From Pseudopithomyces maydicus (Eukaryota > Ascomycota > Dothideomycetes > Pleosporales > Didymosphaeriaceae), in contig JANTUC010000005.1 in assembly GCA_026873275.1 (NCBI GenBank), forward strand, positions 744,001 to 808,000: 64,000 nt of DNA. Direction: 5' to 3'. A program made the position numbers and the translations under genes. The notes beneath the pieces were generated by a model that saw only the letters and a program-made list of their open reading frames with translations, searched no databases and was not told the origin of the DNA. Position 1 is the first letter of the stretch. Each line of letters opens with the position of its first letter. Shown one piece after another: positions 58,085 to 64,000 of this stretch.

Positions 58085-58608
58085 CAGTGCCTGGTTTTTT
58101 GATTCTTGTTCTTGTTTTTACGTACCCAGATTCCCTGCCTGCATTTCTTTTGTACATATTCATAGCTCACTGTATTCTCCCTTTCTTTCTGTCTCTTCCT
58201 TCTTTGTGAGCGATTAGTTTGGAAGGACGAAAAATTGGCAGGCTTGTCTACATACTCGACTCTTGACGTTGTGTATGCATGGGAGGGTATATCCGCATTC
58301 ACTATGATGGTATGGACATATAACGATGATGACGAATGATTTCAGTTTAACGTAAGCGAATAACAAACATCTCTTTCGCTGGCTCACAAACATATACCGT
58401 CCTGTTATCTGCGTATTATAAGTGTAGTGCGATCGAAAGTAAGGATGATCACAATTGTCCTTGGCCACAGTGCTGATTATTGATCAAGAGGTTCAAGATT
58501 CAGACTAAAACTAAAGAAAGTACAGAAGTCTACTCTAGATCACACGGGGCGTTTCTATCAAAATTATGCGAACAGTGTTACATCTACCTTAGGATTGTCA
58601 GGCCAGTC
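58085..58608. other. Convergent intergenic region (coiled-coil / SDR)
   Basis: About 520 AT-rich bases with both 3' ends; no gene seen. Confidence 0.6.
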
Positions 58609-59602
58609 TCAGTTCTTCCAAGGAGAATCCTCGGGCATGTTGGGTGCATTTTCTCCTGCTCCAAAGGGATATCCGACCATCTTCACACTGTACCTGTCTG
58701 TCTCTTCAATCTCTTTGGCTTGCGCCTTGAGCTCGTCAACGTCCCAGTTCGTCCACAGGAACTTGCCCTTGAGGAAGCGAGCCTCAGGGCTAGCCAGCCA
58801 TACACTGAAGTGTGCAGGTAGTGATTCTATGATATTGTCAGATCGAACTCCGCAATTAATCAAAGACATAATCAGAAACTTTATTTAAGAACTTACCATG
58901 ATCCTCATACCCCATAGCCTTGACACCACCAGCCGCCTTATTCATATCGGTATCCACGACACCGGGATGAATCGAGAAAACCGAGAAACCAGGATTGTTG
59001 AAGCCCACAATCTGCCACAGGCGGTGGTCAGCCCACTTTGCCACCGAGTACGACGCGAAACCATCGAAATAATTGACATGGGCCGCATTGGAATTCACAT
59101 CGATGACGGTCGCATCGGACGCAGCGCGCGGGATGAGAGCCCGCGCCACGTTCCAGGCCATAGCCACATTAGTCGTGACACCACTGAGGAAATCCTCGTC
59201 GTTAACAGATAGGAAGCCTTCCATGGGCCCGGCCATCGCGGCGTTGCTCACAACGACATCGATTTTCCCCCCAGAGGCAAGGGGTACGAACGATTCGAAG
59301 GCAGCATTGACTTGTTCAGTCTTGGAGACGTCGACGGGGGCGGTGAAGACATCGACTCCGGGGTATTGTTTCTGGATCGAGGCTTTGGTGTCGAGGAGAG
59401 GCTGTTCGCGGCGACCAAGAAGGGCGATGCGGGCAGCGCCGGCTTGGGCAAAGGCGTGGGCTGTTGCGGCACCGATGCCGGTTCCACCACCGGTGATTAG
59501 GACGACTTTGCCCTTTTTGGAGAGTTCGGGACGGAGTGGGGAGATGGATGGGTAGGCAGTCGAGTGCCAAGTGCTCGTGGGAGAGGGGAAGGGAGAAGAC
59601 AT
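58609..59602 (-). CDS. Short-chain dehydrogenase/reductase (classical SDR)
   Basis: An NAD(P)-dependent oxidoreductase of unknown substrate. Exons inferred: 59602-58897 and 58826-58609, with a GTAAGT...TAG intron of 70 bases, giving 307 aa. The Rossmann glycine motif is TGGGTGIG (about residues 37-44), followed by RREQ, which suggests NADP(H). The structural NAG motif appears as SNAAMAG. The active site is the Ser-Tyr-x-x-x-Lys group in NSNAAH and ASYSVAKWA. The conserved Pro-Gly turn is HPGVVDTDM. The C-terminus contains FLWTNWDVDELKA, common in fungal SDRs. There is no targeting signal and no metabolic cluster around it. Confidence 0.9.
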
Positions 59603-60218
59603 TGTAAGTGGCCAAGTGTTGAGTTCTCGGTGTTCTTCAAGGATATCTTTGATATGGGGAGATGTGATTGTAGTTGTAGAATGATTCAGAAAGAAACTTT
59701 GATGAGATTGCTGATGGTGGTAGTCTTGTTGAGTGGTTGCGCTGTTGGATGATGTTCACAATAGACCTCTTGCTCGTTTTTTATATACATAAATTCAACA
59801 GTCATTGGACCATGTGTTCATGAGGAAGTGCTTGTTGCATTTCTAATCGCGTGTGTAGAACTCCGTTCTTGGAGTTTCAATGTGTAGTGTGTGACGCTGA
59901 ACTAAACCAAAGATCGTTACACTCATCATGCCATCATTAAAAGTTTGGCAGCATGCTCTCATGCATTACATTCTGTCTATTAGTCAGTGCCTACCTTATT
60001 CTGTGGTCTACGTTTTTGAAAAAACCCGACTACGCTTTCGGGCGTTTGTAAACTACAAAATGTACCGTCCGATGCTAACCCGAATAAGAAAGAATCGGCG
60101 CTGACAAACCCGGTCCCTCACTGTCTTCATACCTGGCTCTAGCGGGGCTTTCATTATCATTCCCGATACTGTAGAAGACCGGAAACTCACACTAAAACAG
60201 ACCGCTAGTCCAGTCAAG
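59603..60218. other. Divergent intergenic region SDR / Zn2Cys6 regulator
   Basis: About 620 bases between divergent starts, expected to hold both promoters; AT-rich, no gene seen. Confidence 0.6.
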
Positions 60219-61955
60219 ATGTACGGAGTTGACAATACCACAGTCATGCGGTGTGAGCTGTGCAACAAGCCATTCGACAAACGTGAGCAACAGATAAAGC
60301 AAAAAGAGAGCCCTGCATACTGACCCACATTAACAGAATCAACGCTGAAGAGGCATGGCTACTACTGTAGGGCTCGGAAAGGTGGGAGTACTGTCCGCCC
60401 GCGCTCTTGCATTGCGTGTGCTAGAGGAAAGGCGCGATGCGACAACAAGCGCCCTGAATGCACAAGATGTTCTGCCAAATCGATACCATGTCAATATCCA
60501 GCACTGTCACGTAAAAAGACGCAACCGGGGATACCTGGATCTTCTTTAACCGCAGGGATTTCTCATTTCGAAACTTCCCCAGAAAGCGACGGCGACGCGA
60601 CTGTCGCACTTGACACCTCTTTTATGGCGTCTGACACAGACGGCGAGAACTTCAACTGGGACAATTCCGGGCTGGAGTTTTCAGATTTCTTGAACATGCC
60701 AATCAATGAAGAGATGGACGAAAATGTGGAAAGTTTTATGGATGATGTCCTACCACTCTCGGGGACTTCAATGATCCGCCACACCACCCACTCTACTGAG
60801 CCTACTATTCACATTCCATCCTTCGCCATGTCCAACGATGCCAATCTAGTTATACCTCCCATCCCCACATCTTCAAAACGCTCCCTCATTCCTCGATCCA
60901 ACACCAAACCCGGCCCCAAGAGGGCCGTGACGCTAATGCTCCACATGCTCAAATCCTACCCTCAGATGATGCTACGCGACTCTACTCTTCCACCTTACAT
61001 ACATCCTTATCTCATGTCACCTGAGTTTGGCGGCGATGACATGGAGCCTTTGCACAACTGTGTCAACTTGATGCGCATGATCAGCCACAGTGTTCAGGGG
61101 AGCAAGAAGCTGTTCTGGAAAAATGTTAAGCTGGAGTGTGAGAGATTCACTGCCAAGGTATGTTACATAATTTGAGTAGGGATGGCATGGAGGTTAATCA
61201 ATTTTGTATAGGCTACAAAGATGAGCAACCAAGGATTGCTCGCCGTGATGTATGCGTTGAGCATCTATATTCTTCTTAGGATGAGCGAAGGCGAGACAGA
61301 GTACAACAATTTCGACAACCTTCTCTTGACAACCATGACTGTAAGTCTTCTACCATCGAGTGCTCTCGATGAAACGGGTTCTGCATCCAGACATCGTTTG
61401 AGGAATCCCTACAACCACGACATTAACTACCGCGCAGGCCACAGCAAAACAGCTCACCATCTCAGACCTAACCTATGCACCCATAATTCATACATGCGAC
61501 ATCCGTGCCTGTTGGATCGACTGGATCTACATGGAATCTCGCCGGCGTCTCGGCGTGATCTTCCGTGTGATCAATCTCATAGTCTACTTCGATCCCGGCG
61601 CGATGTGCTCGTTGCAATCCGACCTACTCATCGCCCCCTTGCCTAGCAAGAAGGTTCTTTGGGAAGCTCCTGACGAATTCGCATGGTAAATTTATGTTGC
61701 TTCTGACCCGCTATCTCCTTACTAACACCCGATAGGAAATCTGAGCGCGATAAACAACCGATTCCACGAACGGCTTTCGGACTGGCTACCAATGGAGGGA
61801 TGGTGCGACTGGACGAGATGGATCTTCACGGCGGGTATGGGTCGATTGACCCTAAAGATGACGATAGCACGTCAGAGAAGAATTGGGAGGAATGGCTATC
61901 CGGTATTGATGCTTTCGGTGGGCTCATTGTGCTTGCAGCGTCACTGGTCGGATGA
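60219..61955 (+). CDS. Transcription factor with N-terminal zinc finger plus Zn2Cys6 domain
   Basis: A fungal DNA-binding regulator. Exons inferred: 60219-60282, 60337-61157, 61212-61340, 61438-61685 and 61736-61955, giving 493 aa. A zinc-finger-like segment (CELCNKPFDKQSTLKRHGYYC) spans exons 1-2 and is directly followed by the binuclear cluster RSCIACARGKARCDNKRPEC, then CSAKSIPC. The middle is acidic. The C-terminal half, including SDLTYAP, CDIRACWIDWIYMESRRRLG and FRVINLIVYFDPG, resembles the fungal-specific regulatory domain. Intron 3 (61341-61437) was chosen as a single 97-base intron ending at a TTAAC-CAG; an earlier acceptor would give an in-frame stop. The target pathway is unknown. 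It is divergent from the SDR gene, so local co-regulation is possible but not shown. Confidence 0.85.
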
Positions 61956-62446
61956 TAAAAAACAATAGTCAAAGTGGTAAAATACTCGCAATTCCACAAG
62001 TTATCGTAAAACAAGTAGTCCACGAAGCATGTGAGATGTTTGACGGATATATCTATAAGACTGGGAAAGCTTCAGGAGAAACAACAGCATTCGTCACGAT
62101 GTAGTTCCAATAGCAGAGTGTATCTGTGAACAAGATCTATGTGATATTTAAATTCGTCTATTCATTCTCAACACTGTTGTGTGGACATGTCAATTCGTGT
62201 CGTCATTTCATAACCATCCAGACGCCTACATAATGCCCTACCTCATTTACTTGAATGAGACAAAAAAAAACTTCATATATGCACCAGAGCAGACCTCGGG
62301 AGCGGAATACAAATTTTGAGACCCGTGGCCCAAATGGTTCAATCCGCCCTGACGCCGTGCTATCCCAATATGCTGTTGTTGTGTTAAAACGCCGATATGA
62401 TGCAGTAAACTCGTGACTCGGGCTGTTCCCCGATCCGCATCAGTGC
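61956..62446. other. Convergent intergenic region (regulator / kelch-BTB)
   Basis: About 490 AT-rich bases with both 3' ends; no gene seen. Confidence 0.6.
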
Positions 62447-64000
62447 CTAGTTAATGTCCATGCCTTCATCCTCCACATCCTCGTCACCATCTTCCTCGCC
62501 AGCAGTCAAAACACCGGCACTTCCGAGGCTACGCTTTCGATTCGATGGAAAAGGACGATCAAGCTGTCCAAGCAATTCCAGTTCCTCTCCGCCAACCACT
62601 CGCGAATTGATATCAGCTTCAGCGCACAGATCCATCAATGCCAAAGGACTCAAAGCTCGGAAGCCAGCGGTGCGAACAACTTTACCCCAATTATTCAAGC
62701 AGAAGTGAGCAGCACGGTGTTTGAGCCACTCCTCGTTCGCAGTACCTGCGCGTTCCCAAATAGTAGCAGCGTGTTCGATGTCTAGCTCGCGGCTCAGCCG
62801 ATTGAGGCAAAGGAGTCGCAGACGCGGCATATCGTAAATGTTTGACATAACAAGCATGCCGGCAACATCATTCAACGAAGGCCCATTTGTTGGGTGGGGC
62901 GCAATGCTATCCGTGTAAAGGTAGAAGAGAAAAGCGCGAACCGAAGAGTATGGTTCAGGGATGTGCATTTTCTTCGAATGGTATTCTGACATTTGGGCGT
63001 TCCAGAGACGTTTGAAGTGGGGCCAACGAGCATGGAGGATGAGCCGGTGGACGTGGATGGGTTGCGAAACCGGAGCAGCCTCGTTTGAGTTTGCACCATC
63101 CGTTGCGGAAGAAACGTCCTCAAAGTCGTCGGGATCAGCAGTGACCTCAAAGTCGGCACCACTTCCCGTAGCTGGTGCTTTGTCGAAAGTCAGAGATAGA
63201 TCTGCACCAATACCAGTCAAGTGAGACGTGACATTTGCATCAGACGAAGGCAGCTTGGATCGTGGATCAGTCGCCAACTCATTACCGAGGATGCCGTATT
63301 TGCGTAGATCGATGGCCAGGACATCACTGAGATACTCTCCTGGGCTTACGCTACCATCGTTGGCTGGCTCAGCGGGGCTACCGAGGAGCCAGGCGTGGGT
63401 GCCCTCGGGGTTGGTGGTGCAGTAGTGCCAGCGATAGTTTGGATTGTACATGTCCTTTCCATCTGCAAGCTTCTGCCAGCGAAGGAAATCCAGTTCTAGA
63501 CTAGAAAGACTCGTCTCGCAGCTCAGTTCAGCAGGCGTAACGAAATCGAGCATGCAGCCGGAGGTAAACACGTGGAAATGCATACCCGCAGCCTGTGATG
63601 GGAGATTCGGGCTGGAGTGGAATTTCAAAGACGATATGGAGCCCGGTGCTATGCTGTACGGGGATCGAGAAGGGCCTAGCGAGCTAGATTGGACACTGGA
63701 GTTCGCCGTATAGCCAGTACTGCCGGTGGCAAGCGAGTTTGAGCCTGGCGCGGTGAAGCGGTGACGCGTGGAGAGAAGTGTTCGGTCCACCGTGCCGTAG
63801 TTCATGGCGGCTTCGAAGCCAGGGCTACCGCGGAGGTCCAACCACCAGATCTCGTTGTTTTTCTCCATTTCATCGTTGATGCCACCAAAGATCCAGATGC
63901 GCCCGTTCCAGATCCAGCTGGTATGGTCGTAGCGGGGCACGAACTTCCATGATCGCGACCAAGTCCATGTCTTCAGATCCAAAAAGCATATGTCGTCCAG
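62447..64000 (-). CDS. Kelch-repeat plus BTB domain protein, C-terminal part (5' end outside window)
   Basis: The frame is open to the window edge, so the N-terminal kelch blades are missing. The visible start has a kelch unit (DLKTWTWS, YDHTSWIWNGRIWIFGG, NNEIWWLDL). A Ser/Gly-rich linker and a further WHYCTTNPEGTHAWLLGSP blade-like segment follow, then a BTB/POZ domain (VHRLILHARWPHFKRLW, RAFLFYLYTDSIA) with a BACK-like helical end (LDIEHAATIWERAGTANEEW). The C-terminus is acidic. Kelch-BTB proteins act as scaffolds or cullin-3 adaptors. The kelch-then-BTB order recalls fission yeast Ral2, a Ras pathway factor, but this is only a possibility. Confidence 0.85.
   Translation of the reverse strand: MDDICFLDLKTWTWSRSWKFVPRYDHTSWIWNGRIWIFGGINDEMEKNNEIWWLDLRGSPGFEAAMNYGTVDRTLLSTRHRFTAPGSNSLATGSTGYTANSSVQSSSLGPSRSPYSIAPGSISSLKFHSSPNLPSQAAGMHFHVFTSGCMLDFVTPAELSCETSLSSLELDFLRWQKLADGKDMYNPNYRWHYCTTNPEGTHAWLLGSPAEPANDGSVSPGEYLSDVLAIDLRKYGILGNELATDPRSKLPSSDANVTSHLTGIGADLSLTFDKAPATGSGADFEVTADPDDFEDVSSATDGANSNEAAPVSQPIHVHRLILHARWPHFKRLWNAQMSEYHSKKMHIPEPYSSVRAFLFYLYTDSIAPHPTNGPSLNDVAGMLVMSNIYDMPRLRLLCLNRLSRELDIEHAATIWERAGTANEEWLKHRAAHFCLNNWGKVVRTAGFRALSPLALMDLCAEADINSRVVGGEELELLGQLDRPFPSNRKRSLGSAGVLTAGEEDGDEDVEDEGMDIN

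Noticed and set aside
1..64000. CRISPR arrays, rRNA, integrases or transposases
   Set aside because: None recognised on either strand; the tandem repeats seen are simple microsatellites without spaced repeat structure.

Overview
The window is nuclear DNA of a filamentous ascomycete. Nearly every gene has 45-70 bp GT-AG introns with CTAAC/CTGAC-like branch points, and the gene set is fungal: trifunctional HIS4, L-arabinitol dehydrogenase, Zn2Cys6 and bZIP regulators, a GH16 enzyme and a small secreted cysteine protein. Protein sequence style, together with gene-dense blocks alternating with poorer, lower-GC stretches, suggests a dothideomycete, possibly Pleosporales. That placement is inference; no phylogeny was run.

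Layout. 0-9 kb: 3' part of a copper P-type ATPase, HIS4, a five-exon epoxide hydrolase and the SAGA subunit gene NGG1/ADA3. 9.8-17 kb: a membrane RING-H2 protein, a possible small membrane protein gene, L-arabinitol 4-dehydrogenase and a membrane-anchored GH16 glycosidase. 19-25.7 kb: a membrane GT2 glycosyltransferase (reading frame broken once), a haloacid-dehalogenase-type hydrolase and an aquaporin. 25.7-28.4 kb: a gene-empty stretch ending at a small secreted protein. 29.3-43.5 kb: a dense block of nuclear genes, namely GCN5, OST5, RAD1 (broken once), TFIIA large subunit, a bZIP factor (broken once), a DUF2237 protein and elongation factor ELL. 43.5-46.9 kb: GC-rich simple-repeat DNA without a supportable gene. 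46.9-64 kb: a multi-pass membrane protein, a branched-chain acyl-CoA dehydrogenase, a 1682-residue coiled-coil protein, an SDR, a zinc-finger/Zn2Cys6 regulator and the C-terminal part of a kelch-BTB protein.

Shared functions. Gcn5 and Ngg1/Ada3 belong to the same histone acetyltransferase module. Together with TFIIA, ELL, a bZIP and a Zn2Cys6 factor they make the window rich in RNA polymerase II genes. GH16 and GT2 are divergent genes, both plausibly cell-wall related. No transposon, CRISPR array, rRNA or tRNA gene was recognised.

Main caution. Three otherwise well-preserved genes (GT2, RAD1, bZIP) each need exactly one extra base to read through, two of them at runs of five C. This looks more like consensus errors than gene death, and the affected genes are annotated as probably intact. 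No convincing new multi-gene system was found. The best leads are the secreted protein beside the gene-empty stretch, the aquaporin with a second NPA box reading NPT, and the candidate gene head-to-head with L-arabinitol dehydrogenase.
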